A DNA stretch of 64,000 bases from Scytalidium lignicola. Lineage: Eukaryota > Ascomycota > Leotiomycetes. The stretch is from contig NCSJ02000069.1 in NCBI GenBank assembly GCA_002812745.2, forward strand, positions 1-64,000. Reading direction: 5' to 3'. The notes beneath the pieces are model-generated. The model searched no databases and had not been told where the DNA came from. It saw only the letters and a program-made list of their open reading frames with translations. The translations under genes were made by a program, and so were the position numbers. How positions within the stretch are numbered: position 1 is the stretch's first letter; each line of letters begins with the position of its first letter. Positions 35,930 to 48,234 of the stretch are shown here, in pieces.

Positions 35930-36250
35930 ACTCCCTCGCTCCCCCTTTTGCCCACGGGTAGACTGCCATTTTGCCGGGTAGCACCTCCCTTTGGTAGCTC
36001 CGCTTTGTAGTTCTCCGTTTTTTCTCTCTTACGTAACTGCGCGTAGCACTCCGGTTTCTAGCAGTCCCTTGTGAGTAGCACTTCGTTTTGCAGTACTCCG
36101 TTTTGTTGCACTCCGTTTTCTAACGTTCTTCACCTGTAGCCGCTTTGTAGCACTCCCTTTGGTAGCACTCCCCCTTGTAATACAGGGAAGGTAGTACTCC
36201 ATTTTGTAACACTCCCTTCCTTGTAGCACAAAATGGAGTACTACAAAACG
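35930..36250. repeat. Imperfect tandem array of GTAGCACTCC-like units
   Basis: Units of about 14-18 bases, consensus near GTAGCACTCCSTTTTG, repeat roughly a dozen times with changes. The same region can be read on the minus strand as a low-complexity SATKR repeat peptide (36029-36229), which I take as a by-product of the repeat rather than a gene. It sits beside the transposase relic. Confidence 0.7.
36191..36244. repeat. Perfect 17-bp inverted repeat closing the array
   Basis: GTAGTACTCCATTTTGT at 36191-36207 is matched base for base by its reverse complement at 36228-36244, with a 20-base loop made of another array unit. Confidence 0.9.
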
Positions 36251-36477
36251 GGGTACCCTTGCACAAGCACGCCATTTTCACTTTTAATCAAATCATGAGA
36301 TAGCTTTAGCCGAATTTTTAACTCGTAGAAAACACTTTTAGAACAATAGAATTTTCATCTCCTCTTAGCTTAGCTTTCATGAGCAGCATTATTCATTCTG
36401 CTTCTGATAATATCTCAGAATCATCATCACTTGGAGTATTTCCGGGTGGGAATTAGTTGGTAATATACCATCTCGGT

Positions 36478-38391
36478 ATGCAATTCGCGTCTGGTGCCGT
36501 TGCGGACAAGCGCCTCGACATCGAGGTCGCGCCGTCACTGGAAGATGGTGTTCACCAGGATGCTAATGCACCACACGACGATCATGAAGCAGACTTTGTC
36601 ACCGAGAATGAACAGCGCGACTTTGTAAGAGGTCTGCATCAGAGGCACATCAGCTTGATTGCATTGGCTGGAGCAATTGTACGGTAGAATTCCTCTCCTT
36701 CGAAGACACCACATCACGATCATTTTTATTTACAAAACAAACTTCGCAGGGAACCGGCCTCTTCTTAGGTTTGGGAAGCTCTATAGAAACTGGCGGTCCC
36801 CTAGGCTCATTACTGGGTTATGGTACTATTGGTCTCATTGTTTGCGCGGTGCAGTTTGCACTTGGGGAGGTCACCACGCTCCTCCCAGTCACTGGTTCCT
36901 TTGTGCGACATGCGGAATTCCTTGTGGATCCTGCACTTGGCTTTGCTGTTGGGTAATGAATTTTTCTTTTTAATTATTATATACCACTGATAAATCTAAG
37001 CATGCTGATTCCTATAGGTATAACATTGTCTATGGGAATTTGTTCTCCATCCCTGCCGAGATCTCTGCCATCTGTGTGCTATTTGAACTATGGACTGATG
37101 TTAACTCTTCTATTTGGATTATTGTCTTTATTATCTTGACTTTTATTGTTGGCATGGCATTTGTCCGGATTTATGGAGAGGTAGAATTCTTCTTTGCCAT
37201 TCTGAAGATCCTTCTCGTCATCTTCCTTATAATCTTGGGTTTGGTAATCAATCTTGGCGGTGTGCCAGCCCATCCTCGTATCGGCTTCAGATACTGGAAA
37301 CATCCCGGCCCGTTCGTCGAGTATATTAGCGTGGGAAGTTGGGGACGCTTTCTAGGATACTGGGCTGTTATGAGCAATGCAGTCTTCAGCTTTGCGGGTG
37401 TTGAAAGCGTGGCCATGGCAGCTGCAGAAACTAGAAATCCTCGACGAGCTATTCCCAAGGCTTGTAAAAGAGTCTTCATTCGTGTCACGTTATTCTACAT
37501 CCTAGCTGTTCTCATTGTCGGAATGCTGGTTGCCAGTGACGATCCAGCTCTTGACAGCGATTCAGGTGATGCTACTCAAAGTCCCTTTGTCATTGCAGCT
37601 AGTAAAGCTGGTATTAAAGCAATCCCTTCTGTGGTAAATGCGATAGTAATCACTTCGGCCTGGTCTTCCTCAAATCAAGCGCTTCTAGCTGGAACTCGTG
37701 TCTTGTATGGCTTGGCTTTGAAGAAGCAAGCCCCTCACATATTCCTCAGGACGACGCCATGGGGAATACCTTACATGTGTGTGCTTCTGTACACGGCTTT
37801 CATGTTTCTTGCTTTTATGAGCTTAACTAATGATGCAATAACCGTATTTTACTGGTTCGTGGACTTGACTGCATGTGGCGTTCTTATTTCATGGATTGCT
37901 ATCCTGACCAATCATCAACGTCTGATTCTTGCGATGAGGAAGCAAGGTATCCCATTGTCAGCGCTACCCTGGCATAATACATGGACAAGTGAGTACTGAT
38001 CTTGTTGAATCTCATGTGTTTCAGATCTCTGATTTGTGTTGTAACAGCCTATTCAACACCAGCAGCGCTCGTCTTGTGCGTTATAATCTTGCTTACCAAT
38101 GGTTTCCCTGTATTCACAAAGCACAATTGGTCGCCTAGCTTCTTTGTGTCTTCATATTTGTAAGTTCTCTACATCTTTCTGTTTTATACAAATTCTGACG
38201 TAAGGATTAAAAGAGATATCCCTCTCGTTATTGTTGCATATCTTCTTTGGAAATTCATTAAAGGAACTAGGATTATTCCTTTAAGTGAAATACCATTGCG
38301 GGAGGCTTTAGATGATGTTGCACAGAACCCTGAACTTCCAGAACCCTATATGGGTAAATGGCATAAAGCATTGAGTATACTGTGGGATTAA
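36478..38391 (+). CDS. Amino-acid permease (APC superfamily, YAT type)
   Basis: The ATG at 36478 gives a hydrophilic N-terminus rich in acid residues, then RGLHQRHISLIALAGAI joined across an intron to GTGLFLGLGSSI. That is the amino-acid-permease signature around helix 1. Further exons (36750-36952, 37018-37988, 38048 on) give GFAVGYNIVYGNLFSIPAEI, an AGVESVAMAAAETRNPRRAIPKA loop, NQALLAGTRVLYGLALKKQAP and late helices. The protein ends HKALSILWD at 38391. About twelve membrane segments are readable. It should import amino acids at the plasma membrane. All joins keep frame and the gene looks functional. Confidence 0.9.
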
Positions 38392-38740
38392 ATCCTCCAC
38401 ATGAGAAGATGAATTACTAGACCACACTGTATGTGTATAAAGGTGAATCTGCTCTAACATATCACAAGGTCTCTTACATTATTTCAAATTTACTAATTAA
38501 TTAATTCTAAAGGTTAGCACATGTGATCCCAGGACCATCGTTTAAACATATCACTACTGTGCTAAAGTTACAGACTGGTTTCACATTCGCTGGCACTCAT
38601 TGTGCACGTCGATTAATTCTACAACCCAGATAGCTTTGGTGGAAACCTGCAAGGCCTCGGGATAATTCAGCGGACGGTGCTTATCTCCAGGTCCCGCGAG
38701 CTACTTTCCGGGGTCCCGCACTCACATCATCACTTTAACC

Positions 38741-39425
38741 CCGACCGGTGGAAATGGAGTCACTTATGCACATTTATGCAAATTATACTTTTATGACAGG
38801 TTATCTTTGATTTTAATGGCTCGGTTAATTATACAACATCCCGTAAAACTCCAATTAGCGAAATTTGACAAGATTTACAATGAAATTACAAGTGTATCCC
38901 CTCGGGCTCCACTCGCTTAAGCTTATTAGGCCAAAATTTATATAGGTCTCAGCTAAATCGACTCCTACACCACCAGAATTACCACAAATGCTGGAAGGTT
39001 TAAGCGAGAATTGTAAAGTTTAAGCGAGATCACTTTTATACCAAACTCCCTTACTTCAACTGGCGATTTTACAATAAATTTTTATAAGAGATATATAATT
39101 AAAATCGATATTTCTGTTAATTTGAGCTTGCCATTCTGATATATCCTATTCGAGTCAATTGCAGTTCATTGGTTGTTGTGGTATTTCTGTACAAAAATTA
39201 CAGAATTAGCAGGAGTCGATTTAGCTGAGGCCTTTACATAAATAATATTCAAGGATTCCGCCCACTCAACGGCCTTCAGTGTTAAAACGTTTCTGAAGTG
39301 TCTAAATATAAGGCAACGACGCTAAAAGTGGCCATTTTGGCCATTTGGAGCTCGAGGGGATACACCAATCAGATTACTTCGCTTAAGCTTATGCATGTGC
39401 ATAAGTGACTCCATTTCCACCGGTC
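38741..39425. mobile_element. Non-autonomous inverted-repeat element, 685 bp
   Basis: Perfect 31-bp terminal arms at 38741-38771 and 39395-39425 start GACCGGTGGAAATGGAGTC. There is no coding capacity. The outer right flank reads CGAGGGGATAC, so the full terminal motif is probably GTATCCCCTCGACCGG, degraded on the left to CCCC. A shorter element is nested inside and a truncated third copy lies near 53.4 kb. Confidence 0.85.
38890..39364. mobile_element. Nested inverted-repeat element, 475 bp
   Basis: Arms at 38890-38908 and 39346-39364 start GTGTATCCCCTCG and match over 19 bp with one mismatch. Further inside, GGAGTCGATTTAGCTGAG near 39214 is inverted against CTCAGCTAAATCGACTCC near 38950. 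The terminal word is shared with the outer element, so both belong to one family. Confidence 0.8.
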
Positions 39426-40708
39426 GAGGGGATACGCCTCATGTGGGACTCCTTACAAGAATAAACACAATCTTAATAAACTAATCACTCGTAATCTCCC
39501 CATATATCCTATCACAATATTAAGTATCGGTATCGGTATCAATATCAATATTATTGATATTAATTTATATATCATTAACTTAAAATCTTCTTTATAAGAT
39601 AAGTACTCTTTTAGGATGTTAAATAAAATACTTGTTACTAATACTTTTCATCTCATGTATTAATTTAAACTGGACTACAAGTTAGATTTCAAGAGACTTT
39701 AATCCATCTATGTACACACACAGTCATGATTAATTCATCTTAAAACATCTTCATATGCTAATATACAAGAGACTTGACCCAGTTCAGAAAATATAGGTCA
39801 ACAGCTTTCTTTAGTTAAATCTTACGACTTTTCATATTAAGGTTAGAAATAACTTCAGATCTAAGTGTTACAATATCATTTACAAACTGTACTGCACTTA
39901 TTAATCAAGCCTTATAGTAGATACTAGCCTTAACACTTCTAATTCTTCATATGAATATTGTATAGGGAACTCCGTGCCCTACGTATGCAGGCACGGAGCC
40001 TATGTGGAGACCCCAGAATGAAACCCGCACCACATGACCCCCCATATATATAGCTGTAGCTTGTAGCTGTAGTAGTCACTGAACACTAACCTCCTTTCCT
40101 CCATTAGACCGTATGCTACGCGATCAAGATGGATGGATCTAGATGTCAAGGGTAGGGCATAGCTTGTCTATCTCACATAAATTCCCCCGTATCTCACTAA
40201 GTCTCACGATAAAGTGCAATTTAAAATGATGTTAAAACAAACGGGATCACCTCTGCTAAAGAGATGGCAAATATTAGCTATACGCTGGATTTGATCAAGT
40301 CTTGACGCATATCTAACAAAGATATGTCTATCCCTTGTTCGTTTTAAGTTGTCATAGTCATTGACAAGACGGTCTTAGATTTGTAAGGAAAATAGTAATG
40401 TGGCGGAAGCGGGGGAGGGTGAGATTGCGGGCGCTTACTTCTTTTACCTAATTTGGTTACTTGGCGTTTGAAGGAAGGGATGCCTTGTACAAACCTATAC
40501 ATTTTAATACAGCCGTACTTGGCTTGCAGCTTATTGAATGTGATACAGCTATACGTAGTTGAATCTGCCGCTTGATACGAACACGAATAATATCTAGCGC
40601 CGACTAGCTTACTAGTATATTTGAGATCTTACTCCAACAAACTACCCCTCCAGTCTCTCCTGATCACAAATCAATAGTGTAACAACAACTCTCTCCTATA
40701 TCCCCACA
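39426..40708. other. Intergenic, AT-rich with a hairpin
   Basis: Contains GATATT/GGTATC microsatellite-like sequence at 39522-39560, AT-rich filler to 39960, and a perfect 9-bp hairpin CTCCGTGCC at 39970-39978 against 39990-39998. The last 300 bases are the presumed promoter of the glutathione S-transferase gene. No gene seen. Confidence 0.5.
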
Positions 40709-41608
40709 ATGCCTCCCTCTGTCAAACCTGTTCTTCACTACCTTGAACTTGGCAGCCTTGGTCGTGGCGAAGTTGTACGGTAGTCATACCTTATCTTTGA
40801 ATCAGTGGACTCTGTAAATAGTTAACTAAAAATAAGCTGACAAATACCTTACATACAGACTTTTCTTGAAAGACGCAGGAATCGCCTTTCAGGATAATCG
40901 CTATGCGTACGACAGTACCTGGCCAGCAACTAGTGCAGAGTTGCAGAAAAAGGGTATCTCCTTTACAGGAAAGGTTCCTGTACTTGAGTATGACGGTGCC
41001 ATTTTGCGCCAGGTTAGCTTTAACCTCCCCACACAAACAAAGGCGTAGTCTAACATATTTTCCCAAGCATATTCCAATCCTGCGATATCTTGCCCGGGAG
41101 CTAGGCAGTTATGATGGTGAAACGAGCTTAGAGAAGTATGTTGTAGACGCCGTCGCAGACGTGTATATTGATTGGAGAGTAAGTCGTAATATTTTGGGGA
41201 AATTTTGACTACGGATTAATGAAAAAAATATGATTTTTCAGTTCCATTGGGTTGCCAATCTCACAACGCCCAAGGAAGACTTCAAGAACAAGGTTGTGCC
41301 AGAGTTTTATGATGTACTTTCGAAGTACTATTCTGAACGCAGTGGCCCTTTTCTCCTCGGCGACAAGGTCACTTATACTGATTTCGCAGTTTATCAATCT
41401 ATTGATAACAATGAGAAAACTGGAACTCTTCCGGTAGGTGTGACCTTTCTGTTCTTTCTACATCTCTAATGTCACTTGTTACTGTTGCTGATTCCTTGAG
41501 AATTTTCAGGCGACATTGCCGGATGTGATAGTGAAATTCAAGAAAGCATTTGAAGAGCGTCCTCGTATTGCTGCATACCTTGCTAGTGGTCGCGATACCA
41601 AGTTGTAA
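40709..41608 (+). CDS. Glutathione S-transferase
   Basis: The first exon reads MPPSVKPVLHYLELGSLGRGEVVR and joins across an intron to LFLKDAGIAFQDNRYAYDSTWP; then come GKVPVLEYDGAILRQ, joined to HIPILRYLAREL (the glutathione-binding thioredoxin-like half). The C-terminal helical half follows: FHWVANLTTPKEDF, YYSERSGPFLLGDKVTYTDFAVY and the last exon ending FKKAFEERPRIAAYLASGRD. It is about 220 residues, normal for the family. The enzyme would conjugate or reduce electrophiles with glutathione in the cytosol. Four short introns are needed; none disturbs the frame. Confidence 0.88.
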
Positions 41609-42163
41609 TCAGGGTCGAATTACTGGCAACTGGTAGATATGGCAAAGCTTATAGCTCGGTTCTCAAGCAGAGCTGGAATGATTAGTTCAATTGGGGAAGG
41701 GGGCCCTCATTGTTGCATTTTATGTATACTGCTGCTTAATAGTAAAATAAAACAAAGCTATTCAGACTTGGGGTCTCTCTATTTTCGAGGCCACCTGTGA
41801 AAACTTGGAAATTATCGAAGTGTGAGTGAGCTAGGAAAAGAACTCCTCGAAAAGAGGCCACGAAAGCTGAGTCTCCTCATAATTTTAGAGGCTTATTAAA
41901 ATCATTTCTATTTGATCACCTGACGAGTTTTGAGATATGGATGAACAAGGGGTTTTGGGGGAGTAGACCAGGAAAAATCTTCGCACAGTACTTGAGCATG
42001 ACGAACATAGTACTAGGATAATGCTATTATGTGCGGATTCCCTTTTCAAGCCTTGAAGTGTTTATTTTAAATCCTGCATGAGAGTTATGCTTAAGATTTA
42101 TCTCAGCGTGCTCCTGCATCATGAGGAACCAGGTTTTGTTTTTCTTTTCCCATATCTACAACC
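41609..42163. other. Convergent intergenic region
   Basis: 3' ends of two converging genes; no gene or element recognised. Confidence 0.5.
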
Positions 42164-43784
42164 TCATTTAAGATACGCCTCAATAGCAGCAAAGTTAGTG
42201 CCTGGCGCCTTATATATCTTATGCAACTTAAATCCTGATTGATCCAGAATCTTCTGCCACTGTGATTCAGTTCTCTCAGAACCACTAAGTGCCATCATGG
42301 TGATATCCAGCCATCCTGACTCCAGATCGACATCCGATTCAGGAAGCACGCTATCGGAAATCAGGAGACGGGAGATCCCGGGCTCCATGGCACTGGCTAT
42401 TTTCTTTAGGATTCGAATGCAGTCTTTATCTGGCCAGTCATGGAGACAGTGACGGATGTAGTATATTAATGCGCCTGTAGCCAAAGTCATTATTAGTCTG
42501 AGCAACAGCAGATTCAGGGATGTGATCATAAATTTATAAATTTATATTTAAAAAATGACGAGAGAAAGGAACTTGCCTTTGACGGGCTGAGGAGTGAAGA
42601 AGTCATATTCCATCTTCTCCACTCCTGTCAATGGATCGGTTATATCGGCCAGAACCTGCGGTCTATCCTGAAGAATGACTTTCCCAGGAATATTGGAGGT
42701 AAGCCCTCTAATCTGCTTAGCCACATGACCTACACCTCCACCAATATCTATCAATAACACTGTGTCGTTGTTTGTCTTGAATTTCTTAAACTCTTCCTCG
42801 AAGGGGAAGAGTTCTACAGTCCAAGGGTTGGCTTCGCTGTTAGCCTTTTGAGCGTCGTTGAATGCATCTAGTCGCGCTGGGAATTGATCGAGGTACTCCC
42901 ACATCGTCTTGTTGCCCGTTCGATGCGCGAAGCAGTACGGGTTTATTATGTCTGAGTCTGGAGTTTGGAATTTGGTTTCTCTGAAGAATTCGTACATTTT
43001 GGCATTTACGGGGGCAAATTCATCAAACCTATCGTAGAAGTCAGCAAGTGGGGTTTATCATTATCATGATCATAATTATTATTATTCTTGCAACCTATGT
43101 TTGTGTTTTGTGTTCTGTTTATGAAAAGGGGAGTTTCCAATAACACGTACATCGTTTTGAAGAGGCCTGTAAGTGCGGGAACCAGGAAGATTTGCGAAAA
43201 CTGTGTGTGCGCATATTCTTCTTTGCCAACTTCCGCAAATGGGCCCATGACAGTCACATTTCTCATAAGTCTGACTGTATTATATAGATTAGCATATGAT
43301 TATATAATTAAGCAAGGTATGTTGCGCAGAATTTACTCTCACCAGGCACACTTACCGAGCAAGTTCTTGTCGACTCTCAGCTTCTCCGCCAACGCCGTTG
43401 CGGAAGCAGGGGAACCATCTGGCGGCAGCGCTTCAAAAACGCCCATTTCCATGACTGCTCGTAAACATCCTGTGTAGACTGACTAGACGTGAATAGTGAG
43501 GATGAGCAGACAGTCACCGAGAGGAAATAAAACGGCACAGTACTGACATTCTCGAAATTGGCCGTCACCATGTCCACCGGGCCTCGTACGGTCCTCAGCA
43601 GTTTACTGGTCTTCAAGTAGAGGTCCCTGTGTGATTGGCTGACACCCCCTGAAGCCGTGACATCTCTGTTTCCGACGTTCTGGGTCGCCAGCTCAGCGTA
43701 TCTATCAATGGCCGCGGTGACTTCACTCAGCGACTGCTTGAGAGCCGCGACTTCGGCAGCAACCGACTCTGGGGTCCTCTCCAT
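42164..43784 (-). CDS. SAM-dependent O-methyltransferase (COMT family 2)
   Basis: The start at 43784 gives MERTPESVAAEVAALKQSLS. Exons 43784-43544 and 43469-43356 join to VMEMGVFEALPPDGSPAS, and the next (from 43274) opens VRLMRNVTVMGPF. Downstream, LLIDIGGGVGHVAKQI is the SAM-binding glycine loop, VILQDRPQVLADI and YDFFTPQPVKG follow, and the last exon gives YYIRHCLHDWPDKDCIRILKK with the catalytic histidine and ends IEAYLK. This is the layout of fungal O-methyltransferases of secondary metabolism, such as those methylating polyketides or phenols. It is transcribed away from a LaeA-like gene. No polyketide or peptide synthase lies in the window. Confidence 0.9.
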
Positions 43785-44426
43785 TCGCGCTGGCCAATTG
43801 AAGCAAGGAACAATGCAATGCAAGAAAGGAAAAACAATGGAGAATAATGCAACGACGAACGCTTGTTTGCTTTGTTGACGGGATACTACGCTCGGGCGAG
43901 AAGGATGGGTTGTACAGATGAAACAGAACAGTTGCTAGAAGGAGGGGTAGACGTAGATAAGACCAGAGAACCAGATACTCGGGACCCAACGACTCCTCAC
44001 AGCCCCAATGGTGACTCTCCACGTAGGCCAGAGTGGACAGCTCCATTGTCCAACAGCTCGCCCATGGTTGGTGGTGCCAGCTCCAACTGCAGCACTCTGG
44101 CCAGGGGGGAAATCAGCACAGAAGACTTCCCCGGGCGTCTGAGCGTCCCTCTCAATGCACAAGCAGTCACATTTTGTGCTGCGGCGAAGCAGCCATTGAC
44201 TTATTAACCACTGACCATGTTTCGCAATGCTTGCTGCTTAGCCAGCTCCGTGGTTAAATACTTTACCTAGGCTATGTTGGAACCCACCATTGGCCACTCA
44301 TCTCTTCCCTTCAATTGGTTTGTTGGCCCAGATCCTTTAGATAAGAGCGTCGCAACGTTTTTCTCCACGGTTCCCTTTAACTAAGCAAACTTACTATCTT
44401 CCTTCCATTCCTTCCGTTCGACGATC
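43785..44426. promoter_or_regulatory. Divergent promoter of O-methyltransferase and LaeA-like genes
   Basis: The 642-base interval separates the two starts and must carry both promoters. A pyrimidine-rich stretch lies before the plus-strand start (44300-44420). No specific operator is recognised. Confidence 0.55.
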
Positions 44427-45735
44427 ATGGAGCCGCCGCCATCCAATCCAGCTGCAGCCACATCCGCCGGGGGAGGTGCGACGACAGTACTGGCACAGGC
44501 TCCTGCTGTGGCGCCTGACGATCCTGGGGACAATGACTTGGTCGAGATTGTAAGTACTATAATAATTATTATTTGCACACGTGCAGCTTTGGTGTGCTCA
44601 AAACACACGAGGCTATCCTACAATTCTTGATGTCTTTACGCGCTGCACATTACTTACCTGCCCCAAACATTGATATCGACCTGACTGAGCCATCAGGACG
44701 ATGATGAACGAGACTTTGACGGTGACTCAGCGCTTGGCAGTGAAGTCGCCAGCAGCTTCACGGCGTCGCTCAACTCCTCCGTCTTAAACTATGTCTATGA
44801 AAACGGCCGGCGATACCACGCATACAAGTCTGGAGAATACCCCTTCCCCAACGATGAAAAGGAGCAAGAGAGAGAAGATTTGAAACACCATGTCTTTCAG
44901 CTTGTGCTGAATGGAGAGCTAATACTAGCCCCTATATCGCCTAACCCACAGCGAATACTGGACATCGGCACCGGCACCGGCATCTGGGCCATCGATGTCG
45001 CAGACCTCTACCCTAGTGCAGAAGTATATGGCATTGACCTGAGTCCAATACAACCGCGCTGGGTGCCTCCAAACTGTTCCTTTGTTATTGACAATGTAGA
45101 AGATGAGTGGCTGTATTCGCCCTCACAGGCATTTGACTATATCCACCTTCGCGCGTTATCGGGTTCCATCAAAGACTGGCCGCGACTGTATGCGCAAGCC
45201 TTCCAGCATACGAAGCCTGGAGGATGGATTGAAGCACAAGACCATGACGTCAGGGTCTCTTGTGATGATGATACGATTAATAAGGCGACTGAATGGGTCA
45301 ATTGGATGACGATGGTTAACGAGGCAGCGAGCAAGTTCGGCAAGATTTTAGACATTGGACCAAGACAGAAGCAGTGGATAATCGACGCGGGTTTCGTCGA
45401 TGTGCACGAAAAGGTGTATAAGGTAAGCTTCTGTTTATACTTTTCAAAAATAAAAATAAAGTGACCAATACTGAAAACATGGAACCCTTTAGGTCCCAAT
45501 CGGCCGCTGGCCAAAGGACAAAAGGCTGAAGAACCAAGGTGTATACCTCCAAGCGCTAAATGTCGAGGCTCTGGAGCCAATCAGTATGGTTTACTTCACT
45601 AAAGTGTTAAATATGACGGTCGAACAGGTCCATGCGGTATTAGTCGGCCCCCGAAAAGATATCATGAATCCTGCACTCCATCTATATATTAACTTTCGAT
45701 TTATATATGGCAGAAAACCTACTACTGCCACATGA
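44427..45735 (+). CDS. LaeA-like SAM-dependent methyltransferase
   Basis: Exons 44427-44549, 44697-45422 and 45493-45735 give 363 residues. A proline/alanine-rich N-terminus and an acidic stretch lead to VLNYVYENGRRYHAYKSGEY, the conserved entry segment of this family, then RILDIGTGTGIWAIDVADLYP (SAM motif I), VYGIDLSPIQPRWVPPNC, FDYIHLRALSGSIKDWP, and KPGGWIEAQDHDV. These are the hallmarks of LaeA/LlmF-type methyltransferases. LaeA itself is a nuclear regulator of secondary metabolism; most of the many paralogues have unknown targets, so I call it only LaeA-like. The gene looks intact. Confidence 0.9.
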
Positions 45736-47312
45736 GCAGTGAGATTATTTTATTAGTGTGAGCACAGAAAAGGCGAGGTTGGTGGGTAGATTGTATCTGA
45801 ACGGATAGGGATAACCTAACTTATAACTTAAATAAAGAGAAACTACATTTCCATATATAGGTGCATAAAAGGCTTCTCAATTTACGAACCTAGAGTCAGT
45901 GGAATAAGCTTTAAAGAAAATGGTATATTCGACAGCCTTAACTGGCAACTTTCAGAGGAAAGTCATTGTCAGTATGATATAGTGAGTATAGATATGGTGA
46001 TATCAGGCTCAGTAAGAGCATGCATGGTATCTGTTAATAGATTAGAACGACGACGCAAATCTTCTGACACTTGAGCAGAACACGCTGCGAAGACACAATC
46101 AAAACCAAATGTGAGGCAGTAATAAAGAAATAGATATTGCAACCTCCAAGATCATATTTGTCGGGAAAGGGCTGTTGGATGATCTCAACAGTTACGGTGT
46201 TCGTTGGATAGTTCCAATTGCATCCAACCTTAATCAAACAATAGCCGCCTAGGATGCTTGCACCTTAACAGATAATTGCAATGCAGGCGTATCACTTCTT
46301 CCCAAGCAACCTCTTAAAATGTGTCCAACTCCAACCGTTACGTTCTAAATTGATTTAAATTTTCGCGAGCAGATTTGTCACCGTCGATGATAGATTCTCC
46401 TTGGATTATTAACAATCCTATCCGTGAGGTTCTAGATCTTTAGAGTTCGAGATTGGAATGTCGGGTGGGTTAGACATATGCGATTTTGTTGCATATTGGC
46501 TTTGTGGTTCAAAGAACGGCTCAAAACCATTTTGCAATGTAGCAGTAGATGGCTGACGCTTCGCGGCCGGACACTTTCAATTCATCTCAAAACATAAGCT
46601 AGCTATTTGAGGCGGAAGCAATTACAACTTATCTTGAAATAAGTGATTCTATCGGTCAATCTATTTCCTCATGATCCTGAAATAGCCAAGCACATGCTCC
46701 TGGCCTAGCTAATTAATATACATACTCGAATATCCATTGTTCGTAGTTGAATAGTTGAAAACGGATTCTCAAATGGTGTAAAAGGTGATCGGTAAGGCAA
46801 GGAAGTTATGCAATTGCAAAGGACGATTGTGATTAGCTTTTGGGGTAAATTTTACGGATCGGCTTAGCCGGAAATTGCTAATAATTAACATGGATTTCTA
46901 ATGCATTTATAATATGGTTGTGCTTCTTTGGCACCATAACGCACAAGCCAGCAGTTTGGGTTGAATAGAGCCTATTACGAACCAGATATGTAATCACCAC
47001 TAAGCTTTATTCAAAATTACTCGTATGAGGGATAGCTGATATTGATATTTACTAAGCAGAACGGTAAGTCCAAGTCATACATTTTGAAGAATACCTTAGA
47101 GAAATTATATAATCAGATTGGTATCCTGTTGGTCGAGCTTTTCGCCCCAATAACCCTATCTATTGCCTTTCTCTTGTATTATTGAAGAAATTTAGCCTAT
47201 TCTAGCGGATCTATCTAATATTGACTTATTCCTACCATATTCAACCCAAAGAATTATATACGAGCATTTCCCCTTTACCCCAAAGTTCTTGCATCCTGGC
47301 CTCTTTTTCGAT
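45736..47312. other. Intergenic region, possible small cysteine-rich relic
   Basis: Mostly AT-rich. On the minus strand near 46250-46034 a frame reads GGYCLIKVGCNWNYPTNTVT onward, with spaced cysteines, but lacks a start or signal peptide in frame, so I do not call a gene. Nothing else is recognised. Confidence 0.4.
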
Positions 47313-48234
47313 ATGGCAACCGCTCGATCCGTCAAGCAGACGTTTATTGCGTTGGAAGTTTCCGAAGGACAGGGAATGCGTGTTCGACGAGCCATACCTT
47401 CACCAGATTTGCCCAACTTGACACCATTTGTGATGCTTGACCATTTTGCAAGTCCCGCCAACAGCGCNCGGCGCTGCCCCAGACCATCCCCACCGTGGGC
47501 AACAGATTATCTCCCTCATAATTTCTGGAGCCATAAATCATGAGGACTTCCTGGGAAACAAAGGTACAATTGGTCCGGGTGGTATTCAAGTCATGACGGC
47601 TGGCCGTGGTATCATGCATAGCGAGCAAACGAAGAGGGCCGATCCAAAATTGGATCCGCCTGATAGTATTGTAGAAGCTATTCAGCTCTGGGTAGATCTA
47701 CCACACAACCTCAGATACACAGCACCTGGGTATCTTGGCATTAAAGCTAGTAAAATCCCGGTCTTAAAAATTGACGGGGGCCGTGTGACAGTGAGGATTA
47801 TCGCAGGAGAGTCGCACGGGAAGAAGGCGAAATATAACTTGACCCACGCCCCGATGTGGTATTTTGATATTTCAATGAAGCCAGGAGGACGTATCCAACA
47901 AATAATACAAAAGGGGTGGAATGCGTTCTTATATACATTACATGGGAACATTTTTGTGGACGGGGCTCCGAGAATAGGCAAATTCTGCACTGTGGAGTTT
48001 GGTGGAGAGGGTGACTATGTTGAAGTGTTCGTCCCGGACAACGAGGAGGAGGGGGCAAGGTTCATCTTGCTTGCTGGTATGCCACTCGATCAAAAGATTG
48101 TACATTATGGCCCTTTCGTGCTTTCAGACGAAGATGAAGTTCGGAAAGCTATTTCGGACTTCCGACTGGGAATGAACGGATTCGAGAGAGCGTTAACGTG
48201 GGAGAGCGATATTTCAAAGAGCCTTGGCCATTAA
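47313..48234 (+). CDS. Pirin family protein
   Basis: The single exon opens MATARSVKQTFIALEVSEGQG, then MRVRRAIPSPDLPNLTPFVMLDHF, the usual pirin entry. It continues HPHRGQQIISLIISGAINHEDFLG, with the metal-binding histidines, and GGIQVMTAGRGIMHSE, completing the cupin core. The C-terminal cupin holds NAFLYTLHGNIFVDG and LLAGMPLDQKIVHYGPFV. Pirins are nuclear or cytosolic cupins, some with quercetin 2,3-dioxygenase activity. A single N at 47468 joins two frames (ASPANS and GAAPDHPH), so the break is almost surely an assembly artefact. Length, about 306 residues, is normal. Confidence 0.92.

Noticed and set aside
36029..36229. SATKR-repeat peptide on the minus strand
   Set aside because: It is a translation of the tandem DNA array, with no other coding support.
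46034..46260. Small secreted cysteine-rich protein on the minus strand
   Set aside because: There is no in-frame start with a signal peptide and a stop lies just upstream, so it cannot be supported as a gene.
47430..47500. Programmed frameshift in the pirin gene
   Set aside because: The break falls exactly on an N base, so an assembly fault is the simpler explanation.
42164..48234. Complete secondary-metabolite gene cluster
   Set aside because: Tailoring and regulatory genes are present, but no synthase or other core enzyme is found in the window.
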